NCBI RefSeq assembly: GCF_029893325.1
Contig: NZ_JARXWL010000001.1
Coordinates: forward strand, 1 to 64,000
Length of the DNA stretch: 64,000 bases
DNA from: Enterococcus sp. PF1-24
GTDB lineage: Bacteria > Bacillota > Bacilli > Lactobacillales > Enterococcaceae
Direction of reading: 5' to 3'
In this document: piece by piece, positions 46,723 to 54,111 of the stretch
Layout: every line of letters starts with the position of its first letter
Numbering within the stretch: position 1 is the first letter of the stretch
Position numbers and translations under genes: made by a program
The notes under the pieces: model-generated
Seen by the model: only the letters and a program-made list of their open reading frames with translations
Databases searched by the model: none
Told to the model about the DNA's origin: nothing

Positions 46723-48906
46723 TTAATCTGAAATTTTCATCATCATTTTGTAATGTGGCTCATGACCTAGTTTTTTGAATATCAGCTTAAAAATTTCTTT
46801 GTAATTGTCAATATTCTCATAATCGAAAGTGATAACAAAATCATCACTAATAAAATGCGAGCCATCATTTATACATGAAACAAGGGATTTACATACCAAC
46901 TTGTCTTGTCCATCAAACTCATCAACACATTTCTCATAGTCAACATCTCCAATAATTTTGAAATAATATTCTAGTATTCTTCGCATAGTGTTAAAAGAGG
47001 TGACGGTAGATAAATTATCTTCTGATAATTCTTTCCATAATAATTGATATGTTGATTCTATAGGGTTATCTGGGCATTCAATAAAACTAGAAGTATTATC
47101 TGTTTTCCTTATAATACCAAATAGAACAGCATTTGGAGAGTAACTATCTCTACTGCCTAAAAAGGTTACTTCTTTATGGAAATATACATTGTGTGTAAGA
47201 ATAAACGTTTGTAAAATGCCATTTTGACCCTTACGACAATCATTTAGCAGATTCTTAACTAACGTACTAACAATAAATAAAACATTACTATCTAAACTAG
47301 AAATAGGGTCATCAATCACAATAACTTTTTCTGCTGTAATACCTGTCTTTTCTTGACTACCATACACTAAGTGGTAAAAATACAAGAAAGTTATAAAATT
47401 ATATTCACCCTCACTAAGAGTATTTTTAGCATTAGTACCATCATCTCTGACAATTTCATACGTTCCTTTAAGTTGTGGATTCTCCTTTAAGCTAAAACCT
47501 TTAAAATCAAATTTTTCTAGTAAGTTATTAATATCTGTAACGGTTGGAGCCACACTAGTCAAAGAATCTTCAATGGCTTCAATTTGTGATTTATTATCTC
47601 TAATTCCCTGCTTTAAAGTGCGGATTTGCCCGCTTATTGAAGTTTTTGCATTTTCTTTACCTCGTACAAAGGTTAGATAAGATTCTATATCTACTTTTAA
47701 TTCTGAAACAATGTATTCCCACAGTAGATTGATACATTTTTTCTTTTCTTGCTCTCGATTTCTTACAATCTCATTATTTGACTTAATAGCGTCATTGAAT
47801 AAGTTAATTATGTCATTGATTTCTACAAGTAAATCTTTAGCAGTATCTATTGATATTTTATTTGAGGGAGATTTTTTCTTCTTGCCTAATTCTTCAAGGT
47901 TTAACGCAATCAAGTTTTCCAAGAGTTGGTATTTCACTTCTAAATCAGACACATCAATAATTGATATGTCCGATTCAATAATTTCCTTTATTCTAACAAG
48001 TACCTGCGAATAATAATTACTATACTTTGTAATGAAGTCATTTAAAATTTGGCAATCTATTTCGTAGGCTTCATCAAAATAGTTTTCAATTTCTTGTTTC
48101 AACTCGTTGCTAATTTCTTGCTGACAGAAAGGACACTTTTTCTCGTCATTGTTCATATATCCTAAACCTTGGCGAACCCAATCACTGCTATTTAATAAGT
48201 CAATAAGTTGACCTATTGGTGAATCGGTGCTTCCAGTAATAACTTTTGTCAATAAATCCGATATCTCATAAGTTAAACTTCTTGCCACATCAATAGTTGA
48301 AAATAGTGAATGAATTGTACTGTTTTGGGAATAGGCAATATTGTATTTTGCTTTTAATTCCTCTAATTCAACAACAGTAATCTTATCCCATTTTTCATAG
48401 ACAGATAGACATTCAGCAGAAAATTTTTGCTTGCTATTCCGATATCCTACGAGTGCCTTGCTAAAACTCCCTCCAATTGCCTGTTGTATTGTCCAACTTT
48501 TTTCTGCAAGTTCATCCCTTTTCGTTTCAATATCACCATCAAAACCTTTAATAGTTTCAGTTTTAGTATCAATAAGTGTTTGCTTATCGCTATTTTCTTT
48601 TTGTAACGATTTCAATTGTTCTTGTTGTTCAATCGAATCTTGTCCTAATGTGAAAATTCCCTTTAGGTTTTCGGATTGCTTAAAATTGTCTTCGACAAAT
48701 TGTCTATTATAGACAAGTGTCCTCACATCATCATTATGACTAACTTTTACCTCACAAGTATCTGGAAGCGACTTAGAAGCTAGCAATTTTGAAATAGTGG
48801 TTTTTCCGCTACCGTTGCTACCGTAAAAAAAATTCAGTTTCCTAGGTGTTATTTCAACAGGATTTGTGTATGTAGCGATATCGTGAATCTTAATTTTTTC
48901 AATCAA
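46723..48906 (-). CDS. AAA ATPase with zinc-hook cysteines, PrrC/RloC-like (probable anticodon-nuclease-type defence protein)
   Basis: An ABC/SMC-type ATPase. Numbered from the in-frame GTG at 48939: Walker A YGSNGSGKTT (39-48), a coiled-coil insertion with CPFC (269-272) like a Rad50 zinc hook, signature LSEGE (508-512), Walker B VIDDPISSLD (541-550) and H-loop LTHN (581-584). The C-terminal 90 residues carry R653/R654-x-x-E657 (MRRILEYYF) and H695 in NDGSH, resembling the Arg-Glu-His triad of PrrC/RloC nucleases; this is inferred. The start is better placed at TTG 48906, eight bases after GAGGGGG, giving 727 residues. It sits between ardA and orf17, with its own likely promoter and terminator. 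A plain AAA_13 protein without nuclease activity remains possible. Confidence 0.75.
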   Translation of the reverse strand: MIEKIKIHDIATYTNPVEITPRKLNFFYGSNGSGKTTISKLLASKSLPDTCEVKVSHNDDVRTLVYNRQFVEDNFKQSENLKGIFTLGQDSIEQQEQLKSLQKENSDKQTLIDTKTETIKGFDGDIETKRDELAEKSWTIQQAIGGSFSKALVGYRNSKQKFSAECLSVYEKWDKITVVELEELKAKYNIAYSQNSTIHSLFSTIDVARSLTYEISDLLTKVITGSTDSPIGQLIDLLNSSDWVRQGLGYMNNDEKKCPFCQQEISNELKQEIENYFDEAYEIDCQILNDFITKYSNYYSQVLVRIKEIIESDISIIDVSDLEVKYQLLENLIALNLEELGKKKKSPSNKISIDTAKDLLVEINDIINLFNDAIKSNNEIVRNREQEKKKCINLLWEYIVSELKVDIESYLTFVRGKENAKTSISGQIRTLKQGIRDNKSQIEAIEDSLTSVAPTVTDINNLLEKFDFKGFSLKENPQLKGTYEIVRDDGTNAKNTLSEGEYNFITFLYFYHLVYGSQEKTGITAEKVIVIDDPISSLDSNVLFIVSTLVKNLLNDCRKGQNGILQTFILTHNVYFHKEVTFLGSRDSYSPNAVLFGIIRKTDNTSSFIECPDNPIESTYQLLWKELSEDNLSTVTSFNTMRRILEYYFKIIGDVDYEKCVDEFDGQDKLVCKSLVSCINDGSHFISDDFVITFDYENIDNYKEIFKLIFKKLGHEPHYKMMMKISD

Positions 48907-48941
48907 TTTTCTATCCCCCTCATCAAAGTTTATATTCACAT

Positions 48942-48975
48942 TATCCTACAAATTTCACTATCCTACAACATTATA
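48942..48975 (-). promoter_or_regulatory. Promoter and direct repeats upstream of the AAA ATPase gene
   Basis: Reading leftwards, TTGTAG, 17 bases and GATAAT form a plausible promoter. The decamer TTGTAGGATA occurs twice (48968-48959 and 48951-48942), 17 bases apart, so it may be a binding site or simply a duplicated segment. Confidence 0.5.
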
Positions 48976-48984
48976 TAACAAATA

Positions 48985-49485
48985 TTATCCCATATATTCA
49001 AACACACCATGAGAGGTCACAAGGTAGTTGCCCTCGATTTCCATATCACGACCAAGAGATTGATAGTCGATATAATTTTGTAGGTTGCTTGGTACTTCCC
49101 CAAGCTGTCCAGTTTCTTCCACATAATAACGTGCGACATCTTCCATAGAATCGCAATCGCTATAACATTGAATATCCTCTACGTGTTCCAGCAATTCTTC
49201 CAAAGAGCCAAACCACATACCTTGAATTTCTTTTAGTTCATCAAAGATAGGTGAACCATCTAATTCCATTACCAGCTCACACAGACGGTTGATTTCACTA
49301 ATGGACGTATATTCGCTGATTTCAAAGGGCAGTTCGTAATCGTGAATGGCGTATTCTTCATACTCACCATTTAAGCCGATACGTTCTTCCATTTCTTCGT
49401 AATCAATGGGAGGGGTGAACCATGCTCCTACCAGTTCACCCTCGTTGTACTTGCCAAGATTGGCAATATAAACTTGCATTTCCAT
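48985..49485 (-). CDS. ardA: Antirestriction protein ArdA
   Basis: A 166-residue acidic DNA mimic that blocks type I restriction enzymes; it equals Tn916 Orf18. The sequence is rich in D and E (WFTPPIDYEEMEERIGLNGE, YCSDCDSMEDVARYYVEETG-type region) and ends NYLVTSHGVFEYMG. It protects incoming element DNA in a new host. It lies just upstream of the PrrC/RloC-like gene, which is notable because PrrC is held inactive by a type I restriction enzyme. Confidence 0.95.
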   Translation of the reverse strand: MEMQVYIANLGKYNEGELVGAWFTPPIDYEEMEERIGLNGEYEEYAIHDYELPFEISEYTSISEINRLCELVMELDGSPIFDELKEIQGMWFGSLEELLEHVEDIQCYSDCDSMEDVARYYVEETGQLGEVPSNLQNYIDYQSLGRDMEIEGNYLVTSHGVFEYMG

Positions 49486-49496
49486 AGTTACACCCC

Positions 49497-49718
49497 CTAC
49501 GCACCGATAATCTGGTTGAATAGACGAAGTAGTACATCTTTCACACCGCCAGCGTTGAATACTAGACCTACGGCAATCAAGGCGATAATCACAAAACCAA
49601 TCAGCTTTGAGAATTCACGCTTGAATCCTAAATACAGACCAATCACCACAATAGCTAATAGCACCAGTGATTGAGCGTTGTTTAAAAACCAGTTGTAAAG
49701 ATTTTGTCCAAAATTCAT
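49497..49718 (-). CDS. orf19: Conjugation membrane protein Orf19 (TcpD-like)
   Basis: A 73-residue membrane protein with two hydrophobic segments (NAQSLVLLAIVVIGLYLGF and LIGFVIIALIAVGLVFNAG) and a short C-terminal tail. Matches the length and order of Tn916 Orf19. It probably contributes to the channel. AGGAGG precedes the ATG, which is four bases after the small protein gene. Confidence 0.88.
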   Translation of the reverse strand: MNFGQNLYNWFLNNAQSLVLLAIVVIGLYLGFKREFSKLIGFVIIALIAVGLVFNAGGVKDVLLRLFNQIIGA

Positions 49719-49721
49719 TCT

Positions 49722-49841
49722 TCATTCCTCCTTTGAATTTCTTCTAGTTGCTTGTTTACTAATCTGCATTAGGCACATCAGCACTACACCAATAAGGACA
49801 CCTAACCCAATCAGTAGAAAACGGCTAATCAGTAGCCACAT
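49722..49841 (-). CDS. Small membrane protein (DUF3789-like)
   Basis: A 39-residue protein, missed by usual length cut-offs: MWLLISRFLLIGLGVLIGVV then LMCLMQISKQATRRNSKEE. One membrane helix with a basic tail; AAAGGAGG precedes the ATG. Short proteins of this kind occur at the same place in many Tn916-type elements. Its stop abuts the Shine-Dalgarno of orf19, implying coupling. Confidence 0.75.
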   Translation of the reverse strand: MWLLISRFLLIGLGVLIGVVLMCLMQISKQATRRNSKEE

Positions 49842-49860
49842 AAAATCCTCCTTTCCATCA

Positions 49861-49888
49861 AAAAAGCGACCTCTGTCTTAGAAGTCGC
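49861..49888 (-). terminator. Terminator after orf20
   Basis: Reading leftwards, GCGACTTC, an eight-base loop and GAGGTCGC are followed by TTTTTT, 16 bases beyond the orf20 stop. Confidence 0.85.
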
Positions 49889-49903
49889 AAGTTACGCTAT
49901 CCG

Positions 49904-51085
49904 CTAGACAATCACCTCCTCTGCGGATAAGTTTTGCTGTTTAATTAGTTTTTCGTGTTTCTCGGTAAGTTTGGCTTCCTTTATCATTTCTGGCAGAACG
50001 CTCGTTTCATTTAATACATCAAGAATATTGGTTACTTTAAGCGTGGGTGCTACTTGATGGCGTAACCAGTTGAGCGTTCGCTCATAGCTGTATGGTTCTG
50101 GTTTGGTGGTTAAGCGTAATTCACCTCGATTCTTACCATTGAAGCATTCCCAGCGTTCGTTTGTTTTCCAGTCACTACGGCGTTTGTTATCCACTTTATC
50201 CACAAATCGGATATACCGATTGATAATACGAAATGCCGTTCGTTCCGCATTTTCATATTTCAATAAATCTTCGATAGCTTTCGTGGCTCGCTCATTTTTT
50301 AAGCGAATCTCAAAGCGGTTCTTCACTTCTGATTCATCAAGTGGGGTATTGTTCTTGACGTATTGCTCGTAGTCTTTTTCGTAGATACAGAAGTAGACCT
50401 CACTTTTCAATGAACCAATGTAGAGAGTGTTTCCCATGTCTGGCTTTTCGTCACGGTGGACTAACTCACCGCTACGATAGTTTTTAAAGCTACGAAAGAC
50501 AGAGATACATTCTTCTTGCTTACATTTCCTTGCCAGTTCTGGAATATCTAAGATTCCTACCTTGTCATTGATGGCAAGGTCTACTCGCTTGAATACGGCT
50601 TTGACATTTAAGCAATCTCGGAAGAAGTCATACCAGCTACGGTGCTGTGCCAGCAGGAAGTTTTCATACTGGCGACAACCTTTTCCTTTCAGTTCCAGCA
50701 ACACACCTTTGGTTAAGTCATGGGAACAAAGCACCATGACATCACCGAAGCGGTAATGCTCTGGATAGGAGTAGTAACCGAAATCTTCATGAATCATGTA
50801 GTCAATATTCAGCCGTAAAATATCATGAATGACAAAGGCGACATTATCTGTGGGAAACCGAATCCGTACATAGTCGAATAACATTTCTAAGGGGTTATCT
50901 GGATTGAATCGTTCTAATGATTCCAGTAAGTCTTCTTTAACTTGGGTAGTTGGAATTACTTTTCCTGTTTCAATATCCGATAGATACTGACGAGTGATTC
51001 CAGAAGCTATTGCCAGCTTGTTTTGCGATAGTCCATAAGTCAGCCGTTTATCCTTTAGTTCCTCAATCCAAGTGGGTTGTTTCAA
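49904..51085 (-). CDS. orf20: Relaxase Orf20 (Rep_trans family, with HTH)
   Basis: Nicks the origin of transfer and pilots the single strand; Tn916 Orf20 homologue. An N-terminal Xre-type helix-turn-helix (LSQNKLAIASGITRQYLSDI) precedes the rolling-circle replication-initiator-like domain (about 70-390), with RSWYDFFRDCLNVKAVFKRV, FEIRLKNERATKAIEDLL and TKPEPYSYERTLNWLRHQVA. The frame opens at 51118, inside a hairpin. TTG at 51085, seven bases after GGAGG, gives 393 residues and fits the family better. oriT should lie just upstream (51145-51269). Confidence 0.93.
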   Translation of the reverse strand: MKQPTWIEELKDKRLTYGLSQNKLAIASGITRQYLSDIETGKVIPTTQVKEDLLESLERFNPDNPLEMLFDYVRIRFPTDNVAFVIHDILRLNIDYMIHEDFGYYSYPEHYRFGDVMVLCSHDLTKGVLLELKGKGCRQYENFLLAQHRSWYDFFRDCLNVKAVFKRVDLAINDKVGILDIPELARKCKQEECISVFRSFKNYRSGELVHRDEKPDMGNTLYIGSLKSEVYFCIYEKDYEQYVKNNTPLDESEVKNRFEIRLKNERATKAIEDLLKYENAERTAFRIINRYIRFVDKVDNKRRSDWKTNERWECFNGKNRGELRLTTKPEPYSYERTLNWLRHQVAPTLKVTNILDVLNETSVLPEMIKEAKLTEKHEKLIKQQNLSAEEVIV

Positions 51086-51106
51086 TCGCATTCCTCCAAT
51101 CAAAAA

Positions 51107-51144
51107 GGCAGGTGTCAACTTTTAGGGTCTAGTTGACATCTGCC
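51107..51144 (-). terminator. Attenuator-like hairpin before orf20
   Basis: Reading leftwards, GGCAGATGTCAACT pairs with AGTTGACACCTGCC (one wobble), with TTTTT next, 20 bases before the TTG start. It would limit read-through from orf21 into the relaxase gene. Confidence 0.7.
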
Positions 51145-51269
51145 GTAAAATCGTAAATCCCTTGTACTGTCTGGGATTTTCTTATTAAAATCACTGTTTC
51201 TTAGTGTTTTTGTGCCCCCCTGTTAGGTATAAGGGGCTAGTCGCTTGGCGTGGCTGACGCCACACCAAG
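51145..51269. other. Probable oriT region between orf21 and orf20
   Basis: In Tn916 the origin of transfer lies here. This stretch has GTGCCCCCCTGTTAGG with a partner AAGGGG, and a near-perfect 11-bp hairpin CTTGGCGTGGC, loop TGAC and GCCACACCAAG (51244-51269) directly after the orf21 stop. The nick site is not determined. Confidence 0.55.
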
Positions 51270-52667
51270 TCAACGCTCGTCTGCACCTGTGGCTTGCACT
51301 TCGTCCGCCACTGGCACAGTCGGCGTTCTGGTGGTTATATTTCCTATATTTTTTAGGAAGTCATATTTCTTTGGTACAAGCGGGGTGTAAAATTCACTGA
51401 TGACACTTGTTCCAACATCTACATAGCCACGCCCTTTGATTGGCTTTAAGAAAAACTGCTTTTGCACGTCTGAACCAAACATCATGCCATATCCTAGCTC
51501 ACTCATACGCCCAAGAGCAACACGGAAGTTGAACTGGTCACGAATCCCATCGCCTAAATATTTTGCATCTGGACGCTGGCACGCTAAGATTAAAAAGAAT
51601 CCTGCTTGTCGTCCAAGCATGACGATCTGTTTTAACTTATCGACCACCTTGGTACTCTCTTTTCCCAGCATATCCATAAAAGCGACATACTCATCAAAGA
51701 TAAGAAAGTTTGCTGGCAAACCTAAGTAAGCGTAGTTTTCACCAGTCTTATAGTTGGGGTGACGTTTCATTTCCTCACTACGAGCCAGCATATCTTCATA
51801 GAATCGGATAATACAATCCATCATATCGTCTTTGCGGTAGTAGACGTTATCCATCACCGTTTCAAGGTCAGCCAAGTCAGCGTTCTTTGGGTCTAAAATG
51901 TATAACTTGGAATCGGTACGCAATAAGGCTTCAATAATGGTAAGGATAAAGTAGGTCTTACCGCCACCAGTACCACCAGCGATTAACATATGGGGCAATG
52001 AATCATACGCCCAATAGACGTTATCCATTAGTTTTAAGTGTCCACCTTTGGCGACTACTTCATCAATGGCAATACGGCTGTTAATGGTATCGTATAGCAG
52101 GGTGTATTCCACGTAGGATTCCTTTAGCTCTTTGTCTACCAACTCACAGAATAAGCCTGTTTCCAGCTTCTTTTCTAACTGTAAAAGTTGGTCTTGATAT
52201 TTTCCCATCGTAATTTCCACGTTGATATGGATAAGCCCATCTTTCAAGTAATAGTACATCTTAGGAAAGTGGCTTATTTTCTCTTTGGTTTTAGAGCTCG
52301 GCAGGTCTTTGAAGAATCCATCATCTTGAACCTGTTCGGATTCATACCAGCCATTTTGAAGTACCATGAGAGCCAGCTTTTGGCGGTGTTCCAGTTGCTT
52401 CACAGAATCAATGCGGTATCGGTAGTAAAGAAAACCGATAAGTAGACATACAAAAAGGGCAGTGATTACACTACCCCAAAAGTATGGTCTATGAAGTTGA
52501 TTGGTAAAGCTGTCAATCGTGATAGTCTGCCAATCCATTGTCATGAGTGGCAAAAGATGAAATGGTGTAAGCACTAGTAAGAAAATGAAGCTAAATCCTG
52601 CTAGGGCTGTATGATAGACTAGGTTTTTATCGCTAGCACGGATTCGTTTGCCTTTGTATTTAAAGAT
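51270..52667 (-). CDS. orf21: Coupling protein Orf21 (FtsK/SpoIIIE family) with a non-standard start
   Basis: A membrane-bound DNA-pumping ATPase that links the relaxase complex to the channel. Walker A is GGTGGGKT (about 200-207 from the GTG at 52574), Walker B is FLIFDEY, and DQFNFRVALGRMSELGYGMM follows. The homologous frame extends upstream of that GTG with typical N-terminal sequence (KGKRIRASDKNLVYH and a membrane segment). No ATG, GTG or TTG exists there: the codon at the correct distance (seven bases) from AAGGAG is ATC at 52667, giving 465 residues against 461 in Tn916. The GTG at 52574 would cut off the first membrane segment. So it either uses an ATC start or is shortened. Confidence 0.85.
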   Translation of the reverse strand: MFKYKGKRIRASDKNLVYHTALAGFSFIFLLVLTPFHLLPLMTMDWQTITIDSFTNQLHRPYFWGSVITALFVCLLIGFLYYRYRIDSVKQLEHRQKLALMVLQNGWYESEQVQDDGFFKDLPSSKTKEKISHFPKMYYYLKDGLIHINVEITMGKYQDQLLQLEKKLETGLFCELVDKELKESYVEYTLLYDTINSRIAIDEVVAKGGHLKLMDNVYWAYDSLPHMLIAGGTGGGKTYFILTIIEALLRTDSKLYILDPKNADLADLETVMDNVYYRKDDMMDCIIRFYEDMLARSEEMKRHPNYKTGENYAYLGLPANFLIFDEYVAFMDMLGKESTKVVDKLKQIVMLGRQAGFFLILACQRPDAKYLGDGIRDQFNFRVALGRMSELGYGMMFGSDVQKQFFLKPIKGRGYVDVGTSVISEFYTPLVPKKYDFLKNIGNITTRTPTVPVADEVQATGADER

Positions 52668-52727
52668 TGTATCACTCCTTTCAGTACGTAAAAAGGCAAA
52701 TAGACTTTTTCACTATTTGCCATTACA

Positions 52728-53168
52728 TTATTTTATTCGTTTAACTTTTACTTTAGTTCCTGCTACGTGCATATATGTTCCAGAAAAACCTTCATAAATT
52801 ACAACATCAGGAGAATATTCATATTTATATTCATATTTGTATTCGGCTTGTTTCCATTTCTGTCCATTCATTAATACATATGATGTTTCACCCTCCCAAC
52901 CTTTAAATTCACCATTAATTTTAGTTTCAATAGCGGTATTTAGTTTCCGTACTTCGATTTTTTCATTAGCTACAGATAAATAGTATCGTCCATGTTCTTC
53001 TGTAATGATAGCTTCTGGTCTGTATGCATAATGATACCAATACTTATAATGAGCTTGTATCCAATACGTACCATTACTCATTTTAAATATCTGTTCATCA
53101 TCAAATCCTTCAAATTCACCATCTAATTGACCTTGGTATATTATTCTACTCATTTTTTCTCCCTTCAT
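52728..53168 (-). CDS. Protein of two tandem 60-residue repeats, function unknown
   Basis: A 146-residue protein made of two similar units: GEFEGFDDEQIFKMSNGTYW, AHYKYWYHYAYRPEAII and, from about 78, GEFKGWEGETSYVLMNGQKW, EYKYEYKYEYSPDVVI. Each unit ends in a V-rich strand. Aromatic- and charge-rich, probably a small beta fold. Similar units occur as orphan domains in other bacteria, without known function. It is inserted between orf22 and orf21, where Tn916 has nothing. From ATG 53156 or 53168; the former (MSRIIYQG) suits the fold. It lacks signal and membrane segments. Confidence 0.7.
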   Translation of the reverse strand: MKGEKMSRIIYQGQLDGEFEGFDDEQIFKMSNGTYWIQAHYKYWYHYAYRPEAIITEEHGRYYLSVANEKIEVRKLNTAIETKINGEFKGWEGETSYVLMNGQKWKQAEYKYEYKYEYSPDVVIYEGFSGTYMHVAGTKVKVKRIK

Positions 53169-53221
53169 AGTGTTATAAGATAGAATAATTATACAGCAAT
53201 TTTTAGTAAGTGAATAGATGA

Positions 53222-53596
53222 TTATTTTTTATCTGAATTTTGTTTCGGTAGGGTTGGCTGATTGCCAGCAAATTTTTTTAATACAATATCATCCGCCTTG
53301 ATATACCAGTCCACATCAGCCCCCATGTAGGTGGCAGACGCTACCGTATCCGCTACTGGATTGATAAGTTCCACCTCGGCGTTATAGTCAAAATTTTTCT
53401 CGCCAGCAGAAGCAGGGATACTCACTTGAATCATACGACCTTGTTCTTTCGATTTAAGGTCATAAGTCCGTTCTTTTATTTGTTCTGTTACATTGCCCTC
53501 CTCGTCAGTGATACGGACTTCACGGCGTAGAGCGGAGAACTTCAATAATCCAAATGTCTTTTCTTTTTCAATAACAATTCCTTGTGCTAATCTCAT
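53222..53596 (-). CDS. orf22: Tn916 Orf22-like protein (YdcP/DUF961 family)
   Basis: A 124-residue DUF961 protein, Orf22 in Tn916. MRLAQGIVIEKEKTFGLLKF and IQVSIPASAGEKNFDYNAEV are family features. DUF961 proteins of ICEBs1 (HelP, helicase processivity) aid replication and transfer of the circular intermediate; that role for this one is inferred. It is paired with orf23, 19 bases away. Confidence 0.9.
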   Translation of the reverse strand: MRLAQGIVIEKEKTFGLLKFSALRREVRITDEEGNVTEQIKERTYDLKSKEQGRMIQVSIPASAGEKNFDYNAEVELINPVADTVASATYMGADVDWYIKADDIVLKKFAGNQPTLPKQNSDKK

Positions 53597-53615
53597 ATAT
53601 TTTACCTGTCCTTTC

Positions 53616-53930
53616 TTATGCCTTTACCATATCATCAGCGTGCATGATGTAATTGGTAAATCCTCGATTGCCAATCTTATAACCCTCGGCAGTAATCTTA
53701 GGATTAATCAAGCGGATTTTATCTTCTGATTCAAAATGCTTTTCTCCAGCTTCGACAGGTAAGACGACCACAATATCGTCTGCACGCTGAACCGTTGAAT
53801 ATAAATTGTAGCTTCGTGAGAGAATGGTCTGTTTGCCATTAATGCGGCGTTGTTCGACCTTGCCCTCGCCAGCGTATTCTAATGCTCCAAAAGTCTTTTC
53901 CATGTTGGGAATGACATGTTTTAATTCCAT
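53616..53930 (-). CDS. orf23: Tn916 Orf23-like protein (DUF961 family)
   Basis: A 104-residue DUF961 paralogue of orf22: MELKHVIPNMEKTFGALEYA and VVVLPVEAGEKHFESEDKIR. First gene of the transfer-replication module. GAGGT precedes the ATG by about six bases. Tn916 orf24, which lies before it, is not present; the adhesin gene and its terminator lie there instead. Confidence 0.9.
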   Translation of the reverse strand: MELKHVIPNMEKTFGALEYAGEGKVEQRRINGKQTILSRSYNLYSTVQRADDIVVVLPVEAGEKHFESEDKIRLINPKITAEGYKIGNRGFTNYIMHADDMVKA

Positions 53931-54056
53931 ATAGTTTTACCTCGCTTCTTTCTGTTTTTATATAGTTGGTTATTCAGTTGTTAGTGACAGTATTTAAGCT
54001 GTCGGAGAACGGACAGGAGATATAACTTCTCAATCCTTTCATGTATTTGGGGATAG

Positions 54057-54101
54057 AAAAACGCAAGGGGTAGTCATTGTTCATGACTGATCCTTGCGTG
54101 A
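54057..54101 (-). terminator. Terminator after the adhesin gene
   Basis: Reading leftwards, ACGCAAGG and CCTTGCGT with a nested inner stem AGTCAT/ATGACT, followed by TTTTT, 11 bases past the adhesin stop. Confidence 0.88.
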
Positions 54102-54111
54102 GACGTTTCCT

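Noticed and set aside
48985-49485. ArdA as direct activator or antitoxin of the ATPase
   Set aside because: ArdA is conserved in Tn916 elements without the ATPase, so a toxin-antitoxin pair is not supported; only adjacency is seen.
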